Of a stretch of 64,000 bases of DNA, positions 44,392 to 57,833 are shown one piece after another. Under the pieces are notes generated by a model that was not told where the DNA came from, did not search any database, and saw nothing but the letters and a program-made list of their open reading frames with translations. Location: assembly GCA_020736575.1 (NCBI GenBank), contig JAGPYM010000005.1:1550001-1614000 (forward strand). The letters run 5' to 3'. The DNA comes from Thelonectria olida. Lineage: Eukaryota; Ascomycota; Sordariomycetes; Hypocreales; Nectriaceae. A program made the position numbers and the translations under genes. Each line of letters begins with the position of its first letter. Within the stretch, counting starts at the first letter, position 1.

Positions 44392-45323
44392 GTAGGTTGG
44401 TAGATCAGTTATTCATATCTACCTGGTCCCCGGATGCTTATTTGAGGGTGTTCTATTACGAGCACAAAGTACGTACCGATCTATTTGAACTATACATTCC
44501 TCTCGCTATTTCCCCAACCAGTAGAATCAGTATGGAACCCGACCAGCATGAGCGTTGCCGTAATTCTCACTAAATCTCCCCTCCTACATCATGACAGAAA
44601 GCCTACCTAGATGAAGATTCCACATGGATGTATAGGCCTAGTTATTATAGTGAACTTATATTGCATCATCTTTGTCTATGAACCAGACGTGTTAGTGTTC
44701 ATTTAGCTCCTAGCACATGCAGAGGTAGGACAGAACGTACGCGCAGTGCAGTAACGAGAGCCAGCCTCTGCCCAAGAGTCGCAGCTATCCTTCACACACG
44801 TGATGGCTGGGGCAGGTATGGTGGACGCAAAGTACTCGGGCTTAGGGGGGAAATATCATCATCTAGAAATCGAGTTGGCGATTCGTAACTGTACTTGAGA
44901 AGAACAATCGAAAGAAGTGAGAACGATCTGCCTTCTTAAACTTGACTGGTGTAATAAATGGTTCATACTACGATGATGCCAGCCATTTGCCTTCCATATG
45001 TTGCCCATAGTATTTGGCATTGAGTTCGTGTCGTTGATTGAGGCAAATATTTATACATGTTGGTGATAAGATTGATGCACGCATGTACAGCCAAGAGGTA
45101 TTGAATGTATGTATCCCTTAAGGAGGTGTGGCCTCGTGTGACTTCTCCCCCAACTTCCTCGACCTAAATTCACAACCTCATGCATGGTGCAAGGCCGAGC
45201 ACCACAGTCGGGCCTCGAGAGTCTGTCATAAGGCGCGCGTCCAGAGATTCATCTTACTTTGGCAGAGCTCCTCCCCCCCGTAGCACTCGACACACTTACT
45301 CGCTAACTTGTGAATTTTAAGAT
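44392..45323. other. Intergenic, no gene seen
   Basis: 3' flank of the metalloprotease gene and upstream region of the APH-fold pseudogene. Nothing recognisable. Confidence 0.5.
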
Positions 45324-46384
45324 GTGGACTCTTACAATGCTGTGGCTGGGGAGGCTGAAGAACGTGGGCTCACAAAGCTGATCGAAATAATGAATACCCG
45401 CCTCCTTGAGACTCGAGCCAGCCATGTACGGGGCATCGCTTGCTCTATTCCTCCCCTTCACTATGACAGAGAAACACAAAGTTTTGTTATGGGAGGTATG
45501 AACTATCGTATTGGAGTTCGTTTTGATCATGGAATCACATGGATCACCCGCATCTGCAAATTCAATGCTAAGTCACCCCCGGCAGCACTGCGAGACTATA
45601 TTATCGAGAGCGAGGTTGCAATCCTCGTCTTTCTAGAGCAGACCCGTGTTCCTGCTCTAGAGGTGTATGATTTTGCACTTGAGTACCTAGGAAACCCCGT
45701 CGGAGTTGGTTTCATTCTGATGGAGGAGTTACCAGGTATGTCTTTGAGATGTTTCATTGAAACTCAGCAACAAAGGAAGAAGGCCGTGGACCAACTTAAG
45801 GATACGTTTTCCGAGCTTCACAAATATCCCTTTAACGTTCTCGGTTCCCTCGATAACCCTGGCGCATCTCAAGTCGACGCATTTGCTCAAGAATCACTCA
45901 CCAACTTTGTGCAATCCGAAATGCTCACCTCTGGGCCCCTTCTGCTTTGAAAGAGTACCACGTGCCTTCAATCCAACTCATCTTGGATTTGATTGTTCGG
46001 GAGGAGATGTACTCGCAGCAAGCAGCGAATACCTAATTAATCCACCGATATCTCATTGACTTGGTCCCGCATGTGTTGCCTCCAGTGCATCATGATGAGA
46101 CATTCTACCTAAAGCACGCAGACGACAAGGGAGATCATAATCTGGTGGATGAACATTTCAACATCACTGGCATTATCGATTGGGAGTGGGCTCACACTAC
46201 GCCACCTGCACATGCCTTTAACTCCCCTATTGGTTTCTTACCGGCTGCAGACTTCTATTGCGCAAAGAACAGCCTAGGGGTGGGCGAGGGCTTGGAATGG
46301 AAGGAGAGGAAGATTGTTGCATTGCAACGCTACAAAGACGATTCTGGGCTGCAGCTGCTTTTAACCAGGAATCAGACCCCATAG
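45324..46384 (+). pseudogene. Broken aminoglycoside-phosphotransferase (APH)-fold kinase gene
   Basis: The first frame (to 45950) encodes the N-lobe and hinge of an APH-type kinase: YRIGVRFDHGITWITRICKF, a Glu in YIIESEVAILVFLEQ, and VGVGFILMEELPGMSL. The frame shifts within the C/T run near 45935. After it, the next frame continues KEYHVPSIQLILDLIVREEM, hits TAA at 46034-46036, then resumes HRYLIDLVPHVLPP. DHNLVDEHFNITGIIDWEWA holds the metal-binding Asp region. The usual catalytic HGDxxxxN loop is altered to KGDHNL. No in-frame ATG opens the 5' end (the frame begins at a GTG after a possible TAAG acceptor), so a first exon may lie upstream. Two lesions make it a likely pseudogene. Confidence 0.65.
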
Positions 46385-46668
46385 ACTACATGTAATCATG
46401 AGATGTAGACGACCTGTAGCTTATCCAGTTCATCAGTTAATTAGAGGGGTTGATGTTTATTTTGATGGAGGGTTTTTTGTTGCGAGGTACGTACCTTAAA
46501 GCATGCACCTCTCGTCGGCCACCGGTAGGCTAATTGGTGGGGCCATCCGCCATCGGGAATCGGCATCTCGCAACGCCGCTGCATCCAAAAAATTTCCTGC
46601 GACACCAAAAAGTTGCGACTCAATCCTGAGACGATTCTCTCCAAACCCCATCTTCAATCGCTGGACGG

Positions 46669-49149
46669 ATGGCCCCCAACGCACGACATGGCGGGCGCCA
46701 GCCCAAGACGCAAAAGGTCGGCCGCACCGAGCAGCGTCATCAGAAGAGGAAGAGAGACCACGAAGACCTGCAAAAGCTGGAGCAACGGGTGAATGACTTG
46801 GTAAGTTCTTCTCGTTTGGCGGGGGCTGTCTCTGTCTGCTACTTGCTCACAATTCCTCAGGACCCCAAGTCGACCGACACAAAATCCTTTTCTGATCTCC
46901 CGCTTTCCGTCCCCACCGCCTCTGGCCTCGAAGCCTCCCATTTCCAGACCCTCACGGAGGTCCAAGCCGGCGCTATCCCGTTGGCGCTGAAGGGAAACGA
47001 CATCCTCGGAGCTGCCAAGACCGGCAGTGGAAAGACTCTGGCCTTCCTAATTCCCGTGCTCGAGAAGTTATATCGTTCCCAATGGACCGAATACGATGGT
47101 CTCGGCGCCCTCATCCTCTCCCCGACCCGCGAGTTGGCCGTTCAAATCTTCGAAGTCTTGCGCAAGGTCGGTCGCAATCATGCCTTTTCGGCTGGACTGG
47201 TTATCGGTGGAAAGAGTCTGAAGGAGGAGGCTGAGCGGCTCGACCGAATGAACATCCTAGTCTGTACTCCTGGGCGGATGTTGCAGCACCTCGATCAGAC
47301 GGCCGGCTTCGATGCCAACAACCTACAGATCTTGGTGTTGGACGAGGCTGATCGCATCATGGACATGGGCTTCCAGTCGGCAGTTGACGCCCTAGTTGAG
47401 CATCTACCAAAGGAGCGACAGACTCTCATGTTCAGTGCTACCCAAAGCAAGAAGGTTTCCGACCTGGCCCGTCTGAGTCTCAAGGACCCCGAATACGTCT
47501 CCGTCCACGAAGCAGCTACTACTGCGACCCCTACGAATCTGCAGCAGCACTACATCATCACACCTCTCACCGAGAAACTCGATACGCTGTATGGCTTCAT
47601 CAAGGCAAATCTCAAGAGCAAGATCATCGTCTTCTTGAGTTCCGGCAAGCAGGTCCGATTTGTCTACGAAAGCTTCCGACATCTTCAGCCTGGTATCCCT
47701 CTTCTTCATCTTCACGGTCGACAAAAACAAGTAGCCCGATTAGAAATCACTTCAAGATTCACCGAAGCGAAACAATCCTGTTTATTCGCAACGGATGTCG
47801 TCGCACGAGGCATTGACTTCCCTGCTGTTGATTGGGTCATTCAGGCCGACTGCCCCGAGGATGCAGACACCTATATCCACCGTGTCGGCCGAACAGCCCG
47901 ATTCCAGAGCAACGGCCGTGCCGTGCTCTTCCTGGACCCGAGCGAGGAACCTGGAATGCTTAAACGTCTAGAGCAAAAGAAGATTCCTATACAAAAGGTG
48001 AATGTGAAGGAGAAGAAGAAAAAGAGCATCCAGAACCAGCTCCAGAGCATGTGTTTCCAGAACCCCGATCTCAAATACCTAGGTCAAAAGGCTTTCATTA
48101 GTTACACGCGGTCGGTTCATTTACAAAAGGACAAGGAAGTCTTTAAATTCAAGAAGCTTGATCTCGACGGGTTTGCGGCCAGTCTGGGTCTCCCCGGTAC
48201 CCCTCAGATCAAGTTCCAGAAAGGTGACGATATCAAGCGCATCAAGAATGCACCCAGAGCGGGCATGTCTAGCGACTCAGAATCAGATATGGACATTGAC
48301 GGACCCAAGTCAAAGACGAAGAAGAAGAACGAAGTGCGGACAAAGTACGACAAAATGTTTGAGCGGACGAATCAGGATGTTTTGTCAAGTCATTACACGA
48401 AATTGGTTATCGACGGCGGTGATGGCAAGAAGAACGACGAGGAGGACGATGATGCGGATTTCTTGTCGGTCAAGAGAACGTTGAACGACGACGATCTAGA
48501 CGAAGCAGCCAAGGACGCATTCAAGAGCACCGCCAAGATCATTGACGGAATGGGTGGAGACGAACCCTTCATAGTCGACTCAAAACGACGTGAAAAGGCC
48601 CTCAAGTCAAAGAAGAAGATGCTCAAGTTCAAGGGCAACCCCACCAAGATGGTCTTTGACGAGGACGGCAACGCCCACGCCGTCTACGAGCTTCAAGACG
48701 AAGACGACTTCCGCGGAGACGGCACCGCAGAGGAACAGCGCCAGAAATTCGTCGAGGGCGAGACCTCCCGCGTGCGCGAGGCCGACGTCGACGACAAGCT
48801 GCACGCCAAGCAGAAGCGTCGCGAGAAGCGCGACAAGCGCAAGGCCCGCGAGGCCATGGAACGCAACGGCATCGATCCTGACGGCGACGAAGCACCCATG
48901 CTCATGAACGTCGACGATTCGGAAGATCCGCTCGCCCTGCTGCGCTCCCTCCCCGTCGCCGGCGCCGACAACTCAGACTCGGAGCCCGAGCCGCCCAAGA
49001 AACGCGCAAAGAAATGGTTCCAGGACGACTCGGACGACGAGGTGCAGAAGAAGAAGAAGAAGCACAAGGGCAAGGTCTTCGAGGTGCAAGAGGCGCCCGA
49101 GACGCTCGAGGATCTGGAGGCGCTGGCGACGGGATTGTTGGACGGTTGA
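46669..49149 (+). CDS. DBP4: DEAD-box RNA helicase DBP4 (HCA4)
   Basis: Exons 46669-46800 and 46861-49149 encode 806 residues. All helicase motifs are present: Q motif ([17 protein letters not shown]), I (AKTGSGKT, near residue 96), Ia (PTRELA), GG, II (DEAD, residues 205-208), III (SAT), and VI (HRVGRTAR). The C-terminal block [20 protein letters not shown] and [17 protein letters not shown] is specific to Dbp4, followed by an acidic/basic tail. Dbp4 releases the U14 snoRNA during 18S rRNA maturation in the nucleolus. The 60-nt intron (GTAAGT...CTCAG) keeps frame and has no stop, so retention would insert 20 residues; I treat it as an intron because the insert would break a conserved stretch. 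Confidence 0.95.
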   Translation: MAPNARHGGRQPKTQKVGRTEQRHQKRKRDHEDLQKLEQRVNDLVSSSRLAGAVSVCYLLTIPQDPKSTDTKSFSDLPLSVPTASGLEASHFQTLTEVQAGAIPLALKGNDILGAAKTGSGKTLAFLIPVLEKLYRSQWTEYDGLGALILSPTRELAVQIFEVLRKVGRNHAFSAGLVIGGKSLKEEAERLDRMNILVCTPGRMLQHLDQTAGFDANNLQILVLDEADRIMDMGFQSAVDALVEHLPKERQTLMFSATQSKKVSDLARLSLKDPEYVSVHEAATTATPTNLQQHYIITPLTEKLDTLYGFIKANLKSKIIVFLSSGKQVRFVYESFRHLQPGIPLLHLHGRQKQVARLEITSRFTEAKQSCLFATDVVARGIDFPAVDWVIQADCPEDADTYIHRVGRTARFQSNGRAVLFLDPSEEPGMLKRLEQKKIPIQKVNVKEKKKKSIQNQLQSMCFQNPDLKYLGQKAFISYTRSVHLQKDKEVFKFKKLDLDGFAASLGLPGTPQIKFQKGDDIKRIKNAPRAGMSSDSESDMDIDGPKSKTKKKNEVRTKYDKMFERTNQDVLSSHYTKLVIDGGDGKKNDEEDDDADFLSVKRTLNDDDLDEAAKDAFKSTAKIIDGMGGDEPFIVDSKRREKALKSKKKMLKFKGNPTKMVFDEDGNAHAVYELQDEDDFRGDGTAEEQRQKFVEGETSRVREADVDDKLHAKQKRREKRDKRKAREAMERNGIDPDGDEAPMLMNVDDSEDPLALLRSLPVAGADNSDSEPEPPKKRAKKWFQDDSDDEVQKKKKKHKGKVFEVQEAPETLEDLEALATGLLDG

Positions 49150-49563
49150 TGAGGCGACTTGTGGACGGGATAGGTGCGATACCCTTTGTGAGAGGCTTGT
49201 GTGTAGGCATAAACAAAAGTTGGAAGATTGGGTTTTACTAGGTTGCATTCTCACGATAATCATAACATGTATGGGCTTTGTCTACTGTGAGTCACTTGTC
49301 TTACGTTCATCAACATTGCTGCTATCTCAGCTGTCAAACTCCAAACCCCCCAGCTCCGCGCTTCACACAAACAAACGTGCAGCCTGCCTTATGGGCGAAG
49401 TTCGTCTCGCTCTATTGCCTCGCCGTTTTCGTAGCCGTACCAACCAACACAAAAGCCAACAAAATCCGTAAAACTTGGTTACAAGGTGGTATCACATCAC
49501 TGCTTCCAAACGCCCCAAACACCGTGGTGTATAAAAAAAATGCCCCCCCGGTCAAGCCTCCCA
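49150..49563. other. Intergenic between convergent DBP4 and SUN genes
   Basis: It contains 3' flanks only. No gene seen. Confidence 0.6.
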
Positions 49564-52500
49564 TCATTCACGGCCTGGTCCGTACAACCTGACTCTGTAG
49601 AAGCACGTGTGGTCCGACGAGCCGTAGTTGCTCACCGCGCGGATGATGATCTGATCCGTAGCAGCCCCCAGCTCATGAAGCTCGCTGCTCAAACGTTGCA
49701 CATGGACCCCGTCGTGGATCTCTGCATGTTCGTACACAAATTGGCCAATCTTGACAAAGGCCGGGTCGTAATCGGGGTCTTGCGCGTTGCGATCGCTCTT
49801 GTCTTTAGGGAAATGCGTCGCCGAAAAGTCCTGCACTCGGCCACGGAGGCTGAGGTCATCGTAGTGTGCCCAAATCTCGATCTCGCGGGGGCGGGCGCCT
49901 GGATCAATAGTTGCGCCTGGGAGAATATGTTCAACAACGACGTGCTGGGGGACGATGGTGGTGCCGAGCTGAACAGACAAGCTTGCGCCATGAGGATTTC
50001 CACGACGGTTGGTTGAGCGGATAGCGCAGAAGCAGTCGCCATCGCCGTCCCATGGATGAAGAGCGGCAATGGCAGGGAAGGGCTGGAGGCCGCGAATACC
50101 TCCTAGGTAGTTCTCGGGAGCTACTGCACCCATGTTCAAGGGATCGTAGACGGTTGAGGTTCGTTTGGGGTCGATAGTAGCGCCTGAGCCGATGGCGAAG
50201 TAGTTGACTTGGTTCTTGAGCTCTGCGTCCCAATGAAGCTGGATCTTTCCTTTGGCCATGGACCCGAGATTCATGTCGGCAATTGTCTTGCGAACTAGAC
50301 TCTGCACCAAAGCGCCCACTTCCCCCTGGGTCACCCCTTGCGACTTGTTCTTTGCTGCTAGGCGAATAGCTTCTCGAAGGGATTCAATCTGCGACTCAAG
50401 CTGGTTCAGCTCGCCGCGTACCTCAGACCCATGGGTGGCAAACTCGTTTTGGAGATGGCGCAGGAATTCGTTTCGGGTGACAATGGTCTCGTCCGAGTCC
50501 TTACCACGCATCTGCTCCTTGACAATCTCAGCGAGTCGCTTGTCAAGCTCCTTGCCAGATCCGACCAATTGCATCTTGTCCAAAGCCGTACCCAACAGCT
50601 GGGAGATCTTGTGATTGTTGTTGTTCACCCAGATATCCCAATTCCCAAGCATCTTCTTCTCAAGACGATCTCCGAGACGATCGACGCCAGAATCAAGTTT
50701 CTCTGCAAATGCTGGATCCTTGTTTAGCCGCCTTACGAGGGCCTGCCACTGCTCGTCCGAAGTGAACTCGTATCCGTCCACCGTCTTCTCTACCCTCAAA
50801 AACTGGTCGTCTTTGTTGATGAGATCTCGCAATGCGTGCCAGAACTCTTGTGTAACGACGGGCTTTCCGTCTTGAAGCTCCATGCGTACGACTTTGGGGA
50901 CCACGGTCTCAAGCTTTTGTAGAGAAGCATTGTGGAGTCCACCGGCTTTCTTGAGCTTGGCCAGGTCCTTCTCAAATCGTTTCAAGATTTGCTTAGCCTT
51001 CTGCTCTCCGTTATCGTTATCGTCTGTGTCCCACAAATCTGAAAGGTCATCGAGTCCTCTTGACGGCCAGGATATTGAGGGCACGAAGTCGGTAATGTCA
51101 CTGAGGTCAGGCCAGTTGATTCCACCAGTGGGGATGCCGAAGGTCGGAATGCTTGGAGAGCTTTCCCAGATACCCTCGCCGGTCGAGGTACTAAGGAAGA
51201 GGGCAATAGCCATGCCCAGAATGCAAGTTAAAAGGCCTCCCAGGACCCAACCACAAGTCCCTACTCCTGACATGCGTTGCCTCATTTCGAGACCAGCGAG
51301 TTTGTCGTTGAAGTCGATGGCACGTTCGAAAATCTCGTCAGTAACCCGGACAAACAAGTTGACATACGTAAGTGGGTAGAATAGATCGCTGTAACGAATG
51401 CGATGTCGTCCATCCTCCCAATCCTCCACGTCCCACAGCCCATCCTCGCGCTCTCTTTGGCGCCTGATGAAATCCGGGAACTGAGTAAAAGGCCACCAAG
51501 AGAGCATCCAGGTCCACCGTCGACGCCTTGACTCAATGCGCTCATGTCGGCCTCGTCGCCTCGATGCTCGGCGCTGTCCTCGTTCGGGTTCAGGTTGCTC
51601 TTCCGTCTCCTGAAAGTTGCGCTGTATTTCTGCATCGCGCACACGGGCCTCATCGGGCGATTTTCTCATGCCTTTCGAGCTTGTCGAGCCATTGGAACTC
51701 GTCTCCGCCGGGAATAGGTCACGGCTTTTTCTTCGCACGGGTTCGCTGCGTTGTTGGAGAACGCCTTGCGGCCGTTCTCGGTTGAAAGTGAGAGTTTGAT
51801 TCTGGTGAGAGGGCTGGCTCTTTTGTTGTTGGGGGACTTCATCATGTTCCTGTGGGCTATCTTGGCTTGGCTCTTGGATGTGTCGGAGAGTCTTTAGAGG
51901 AGCACTTGAATCCTCGCCTTGAAGTTGAATCATTGTCGAACGAAGCTCAGGCTGACGTTGCTTAGACGGTGCAGGAACAGTATTTGAAGTCCCTGGAGGC
52001 CTTAGCGTCGGGGCCCCTAGTGCTCGTGGGAGGGATGGTCTTCTTATTCGAGGTCGCTCACGTTCTAGGTCTTGTTCGTCTTCCGATTCTTGGGGTGCTG
52101 GCTCCCTTTTCCCTCCACGTCGAGGCAATTTTGCTTGACTTCGTGGATTTGGTGATGGTGTGTCCGTTTGAGATCGTTGTCTCCAGTTAGCATTCCTGAC
52201 GCTTCCGTCCTCGTCTTCTTCTTCCTCTTCAACTCGTCCCTTGCCCTTGCCCTTGCCCTTACCTGTGACCGAAGGAGGTTGTGGCTCTGGCAGAGGCGGC
52301 TTTGGCTGGGTTCTAGTTACCCGTCGAACGGGTTGAGTCTGAGATGAGGAACGGGGCTGCGGGCCTTTTTGGGGTGAATCTTGGGGAATCGCATCGTCGG
52401 GAACATTGTCAAGAACCTGTCGCCGAAGTCGTGATGTCACAGCGCGAGTCTCGGGAACCGGGGTAGCCCCAGGTGTGGATAGTATGGTCGCTTGACCATA

Positions 52501-52992
52501 GTAGTCGCTTTCTAACCTAAAGCTGCGTATACTGTCATCATCTTCAATAGCTGAGAACTGAGAGCTCAGATTTGTTGCATGATCTGGTTCGCTATTAGCT
52601 ACCCATAGTGGTGACCTGTTGCATGAAGACTTACGGCGGGGAGAAGGGTTCTGAGTGGGCGCATTCGCCCGTTCCGTGTTGAAGCCGACTACCTCATCCT
52701 CATCAGAATCATGGTTACTGGCTTCTGATTGTGAGATGTGAAATTGCAACTCTTCATCAAGTTCTCTCTCGAGAGCGCGATTGACCGCATTTTGGAGATC
52801 CATGCGCTGAAGTTGGCTTCCAGTTCGAGGCGGCGGTTCAACCCCAGAGCCATAGGTATATTGTCTCCTAGAACTAGGAGTGCCAGAAATCTCTGGAAGG
52901 TGAGGTCTGATGAATGGCCGGATGTTGGAGGATTCCGGTTCCTTGCTAGAAGCCCGTGTGGTGCGCCTGTTTGTGGAGGCTCTTGGCGGCAT
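49564..52992 (-). CDS. SUN-domain (Sad1/UNC-84) inner nuclear membrane protein
   Basis: This is a single open frame of 1142 residues. The first 480 or so are low-complexity and charged, as expected of a nucleoplasmic tail. One membrane helix lies near residues 578-598 (CGWVLGGLLTCILGMAIALFLS). A predicted coiled-coil lumenal stalk follows (LNQLESQIESLREAIRLAAK). The SUN domain occupies about residues 925-1142: VNYFAIGSGATIDPKRTSTV, NPHGASLSVQLGTTIVPQHVVVEHI and a C-terminal SDHTCFYRVRLYGP. It would bridge the inner nuclear membrane to outer-membrane KASH-type partners (LINC complex), with roles in spindle-pole-body and telomere anchoring. A GTAAGT in the N-terminal tail (near 52636) gives no in-frame intron of normal length, so I keep one exon. 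Confidence 0.92.
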   Translation of the reverse strand: MPPRASTNRRTTRASSKEPESSNIRPFIRPHLPEISGTPSSRRQYTYGSGVEPPPRTGSQLQRMDLQNAVNRALERELDEELQFHISQSEASNHDSDEDEVVGFNTERANAPTQNPSPRRKSSCNRSPLWVANSEPDHATNLSSQFSAIEDDDSIRSFRLESDYYGQATILSTPGATPVPETRAVTSRLRRQVLDNVPDDAIPQDSPQKGPQPRSSSQTQPVRRVTRTQPKPPLPEPQPPSVTGKGKGKGKGRVEEEEEDEDGSVRNANWRQRSQTDTPSPNPRSQAKLPRRGGKREPAPQESEDEQDLERERPRIRRPSLPRALGAPTLRPPGTSNTVPAPSKQRQPELRSTMIQLQGEDSSAPLKTLRHIQEPSQDSPQEHDEVPQQQKSQPSHQNQTLTFNRERPQGVLQQRSEPVRRKSRDLFPAETSSNGSTSSKGMRKSPDEARVRDAEIQRNFQETEEQPEPERGQRRASRRRGRHERIESRRRRWTWMLSWWPFTQFPDFIRRQREREDGLWDVEDWEDGRHRIRYSDLFYPLTYVNLFVRVTDEIFERAIDFNDKLAGLEMRQRMSGVGTCGWVLGGLLTCILGMAIALFLSTSTGEGIWESSPSIPTFGIPTGGINWPDLSDITDFVPSISWPSRGLDDLSDLWDTDDNDNGEQKAKQILKRFEKDLAKLKKAGGLHNASLQKLETVVPKVVRMELQDGKPVVTQEFWHALRDLINKDDQFLRVEKTVDGYEFTSDEQWQALVRRLNKDPAFAEKLDSGVDRLGDRLEKKMLGNWDIWVNNNNHKISQLLGTALDKMQLVGSGKELDKRLAEIVKEQMRGKDSDETIVTRNEFLRHLQNEFATHGSEVRGELNQLESQIESLREAIRLAAKNKSQGVTQGEVGALVQSLVRKTIADMNLGSMAKGKIQLHWDAELKNQVNYFAIGSGATIDPKRTSTVYDPLNMGAVAPENYLGGIRGLQPFPAIAALHPWDGDGDCFCAIRSTNRRGNPHGASLSVQLGTTIVPQHVVVEHILPGATIDPGARPREIEIWAHYDDLSLRGRVQDFSATHFPKDKSDRNAQDPDYDPAFVKIGQFVYEHAEIHDGVHVQRLSSELHELGAATDQIIIRAVSNYGSSDHTCFYRVRLYGPGRE

Positions 52993-55081
52993 TGTGGTTG
53001 TGAGCCGTGAGGTTGTGAATGTTATTGTGAGTTAAACAGGGGTAAAGACGATGTTTAAATGAGAAGTTGAGGGTGAGAATGTGAGTTCTTGTGTTCGGGT
53101 GTGATGGAACAAGAGAGTAGTTCGGTGAGACGAGTTCGGTTGTGATGAAACAAGAGAAAGTAGTTCGGTGGGTTGAATGAAGAAAAAAAAGAGGACGAGG
53201 TCTTTGCCATGAAAGGGCGGCCTTCACCGTCCCCCTCAAGTGCTTGAGCAAGCAGCTGCTGCCAGGTGTAACCAGATGACAATAGCGGTTGGTGGTTGTT
53301 GACGTCAACATTCGAGGTGACAAACGAATAGACACAATAAGAGGTGAATGGGGCCAAAGTGAATCCTTCTCATCCCGAAAAGTCGTTAAATTGGGATCAA
53401 ATCGGGGGTACGTATGTCTCCCTCGACAAGGGACAAGGCGTGAAGCTAAAAGTCGAAGCACACGGTTATGCGGACAAAGAACATGATGGCTTGTGGCGGC
53501 AGAGGCGGCTTTGTGATGAGTTGACGTCCAAAGTCCCCGGCCAACCAAGCGTAACGAAGCCGATGCGCAAATCCAGCCTGAAGAACAAAGAGTTGAGGAG
53601 TCAAAGTTTGAGGCCGGATTCCAGATATGAGGATTAAGAGTCAATGACCAGGGGTTTTGAAAACGAATTCCGTTTCTGGTGATATCCTGGTGATGCTGGT
53701 GTGAGTGTTTTCGCGATGGCGGTTGAGAGACGCGAAGCGCGCCGAGGATTAGGCGGCGCAAATTGGGAGAGGCTGGGGCGTGATCACGTGTTTCGCGAGG
53801 TGGTCACTTTAAAGGCGGCCGTTTGTGCTACGTACCAATCATGATGGCTTGTTACCTGATTGATTCCGGCGTGACGTATCATCTCGACGGAATTCGAGCG
53901 AATGCACGTCTGGGGACATCTTGTTGGTGGGTGGCGATGCACATGCAAGACCGCGAGGGGCGGAATGTAACAATTGATCGCATTGTCCAATGCCTCAACA
54001 CCGCCATGTTCTAGAGCCTCTGTGTCTGCTGCCACAGCAGGCGCACGGCGAAGGACAAAAGTGGGGACATAAGGCAGGTGCGTTCGACATAAAGGAACTA
54101 TCCAAAGTTCTTAATGAAAGGATACTTCAGCTGCGAGGTCATCAACATATCACTGGCTAGGTGCATCTAATATTAAGCTTGCTGATTATTTGCTGAGCTG
54201 ACGCATGCAATTTAACGCCCAATCGATATTAGTGAGAGCTAACACGCAAGACCCTTGCTTTGCCCTTGGCAACGTGTTGAGAAGGAGAATTAATTTGGCT
54301 GAAATGCCCCTCCCCCACCACGAGCTACTCTGACCAGCCTATCCTCGACCATGTATGATTTTTGGTAGGATAGTCGTCATCTTAATTATTCTGATAAGTT
54401 GGACAACAGCAAGATACCTTGTGAAACAAAAATGGCTGTATTCCGTACCGTTCTCGTCTCGGAGACAGGACTTGGACTGGGGTTGCCCACGTCGATATGA
54501 TGGATGAACGGGGTTAACACCGTGTCCAGTCCCAATTGTTTCTTTGTACAGTCTCTCGTCAGATTGCTTTCTTTTCTAATGCTATAACTTCGATGTCCTG
54601 CCCTCCCTTGTCCCCTTTCTTTGTCTCATTCCATCCGTAGTCTCGGCCTTTCATTCGGACAAGATACATGATCCCAAGTACAAAGTACGTACAGACAACG
54701 ACGAATACAACTGGTCGGTTTTCTCCGACTACATCCAATACTCCACCCCCTCCTCGTTAAGATCATCTTACAGTTTCTCTGGAAGGGGTTGATGGCGTGC
54801 GCCTCGTATCATCTTTAATTGGACCCCGTCACCTCGCTTTCCACCTGGTTTGCCTGGCAACAGAGGTACCTTGCTAAGTACCCTTCAGCCGTCAAGCGCC
54901 AAAAAAAAGTTGAGCCCCCGCCACCAGCTTAGCTCCCCCTCCAGCTCGCTCGCAACGGCCTCTCCTCAAACCTCCCCGCCTCTACCGCTTTACCTTTAAA
55001 CTGCCCGCCCGCCAATCCTCCTTTCGCTCTTCACCGCAACCTTTTTCCTCGTCGCATATTCCTGCAACAAAGAATCTCACA
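52993..55081. other. Intergenic, divergent promoters of SUN and GAL10 genes
   Basis: No gene with family character in 2.1 kb. It holds one ATATTAGTGAGA motif at 54226. The last 200 bp before the GAL10-type gene are strongly C/T-rich (CTCCCCCTCCAGCTCGCTCG and similar), typical of a highly expressed fungal gene leader. Confidence 0.55.
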
Positions 55082-56439
<1,358 letters not shown>

Positions 56440-56637
56440 AAAATTTGGTCGAAAAGTCTTAGATGTGAGCAAGTCTCCTCGCGCCTTGCATGCTAGGATA
56501 GGCCCCAAAAGCGATTAGCGCAGATGTTTTTGGACATTGGCATTTGAACACTTTGCATAGGCATTTAGAGGCGGTAGTACGAAGTAAACAAGCATAGAAG
56601 CGCATGAATGAAATGAATGAATAAAAAGTTGAATTAA

Positions 56638-57833
56638 TTACACTTTTATGACCAGCTTGCCAGTGGTCTTGCGCCCTTCAAGGTCTTGGTGTGCCCGCGC
56701 CACGTCCTTCAGGGGGTACACTTCATGGATGGCAATATCCAGCTTGCCCGATGTGATCATTTCGAAAAGCTCGTTGGTGTACTTCTCCAGACCCTCCCGG
56801 TCAGAGAGGTAGCCGTTGACGACGGGGCGCATGAGCCTGATGCACTTGGGAGTGAGGCGGAGGATGTTGACGGGGGGGACAGCGCCAGACTATTTTCTGT
56901 TAGCATACATATTCTCAAGTTGCAAAGCTTCGGGAGAGGACTTACAGCATTGCCAAAGGAAACCAGGTGGCCCTTTTGAGCGATCATCTCAATATCATCA
57001 TCAAATGTGGCTTTGCCCACACCGTCGAAAATAACATCAACGCCATGTCCGCCCGTAATCTCCTTGACCTTGGCCACGAGATCATCGTGCGAGTTGACAG
57101 TAAACTCAGCACCGTTCTTGCGCGCCAGGGCCAGCTTCTCCTCAGTGCTAGCAGTGCCAATCGTCCTGGCTCCCACGGCACGCAGCATCTGCACAAGCAA
57201 GCTACCAACACCACCAGCCGCAGCATGCACGAGCACCCACTGCCCGGCCTTGACCTCGCCAGCCTCGCGGATAAAGGTCCACGCCGTCAAGCCCTGCAGG
57301 TACGCAGCGGCAGCCGTTTCAGTCGACACCCCGTCGGGCAGGACGACGGCGTCCCGGGCAGCCACGGCGCTGAACTCGGCGTAGGTGTGGTAGGTGCCCA
57401 TGAAGACCACGCGCGAGCCGACGGGGATGCTAGACACGGACGAGTGGGCGTCGATGACCTCGCCGGCGCCCTCGCGGCCCAGGACCAGCGGCAGGTGCGG
57501 GGCCTTGTACAGGCCGGAGCGGAAGTAGGTGTCGATGAAGTTGACGCCGGCAAAGTGGTTCTTGACGAGGATCTGGCCGTCGGCGAGCTTGGGCACGGGC
57601 ACGTCGACGTACTCGAGGGCCTCGACGCCGCCGTTCTTGGAGATCTGGACGGCCTTCATGGAAGCGGGGAGGGGAGCCATGGTTGCGAATTGGTGGCGGG
57701 CAAGGTGTTGGAAGCGGGGGGGAGCTTGGCGGGACAGGCAGAGGGCAGAAGAATTGAGGTTACACGGTCTTAGGAGCGTCGACGACGGAGACCAGGCGGC
57801 TTTAAGAAGGGAGCTGCGGACGAGGAGGGCCAT
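56638..57833 (-). CDS. Mitochondrial NADPH:quinone oxidoreductase (zeta-crystallin-like MDR)
   Basis: Exons 57833-56946 and 56889-56638 encode 379 residues. The first 50 residues are Arg/Ser/Leu-rich without acids (MALLVRSSLLKAAW...LARHQFAT), a likely mitochondrial presequence; a second in-frame ATG (MAPLPASMKAVQ) would give a cytosolic form. The MDR core has MKAVQISKNGGVEALEYVDVP and FAGVNFIDTYFRSGLY. The NADPH-binding motif is VLVHAAAGGVGSLLVQML, and ITGGHGVDVIFDGVGKATFDDD follows. The C-terminus YPLKDVARAHQDLEGRKTTGKLVIKV is typical of yeast Zta1 / bacterial QOR. It reduces quinones with NADPH. Its 3' end faces the GAL10 gene, about 200 bp away. Confidence 0.92.

Noticed and set aside
52594..52636. 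Possible intron in the N-terminal tail of the SUN gene (GTAAGT...TAG)
   Set aside because: The 43-nt piece would shift the frame, and the unspliced frame is open through the whole gene.
56967..57773. 268-codon open frame on the plus strand
   Set aside because: It is antisense to the first exon of the mitochondrial quinone oxidoreductase, with no family character.
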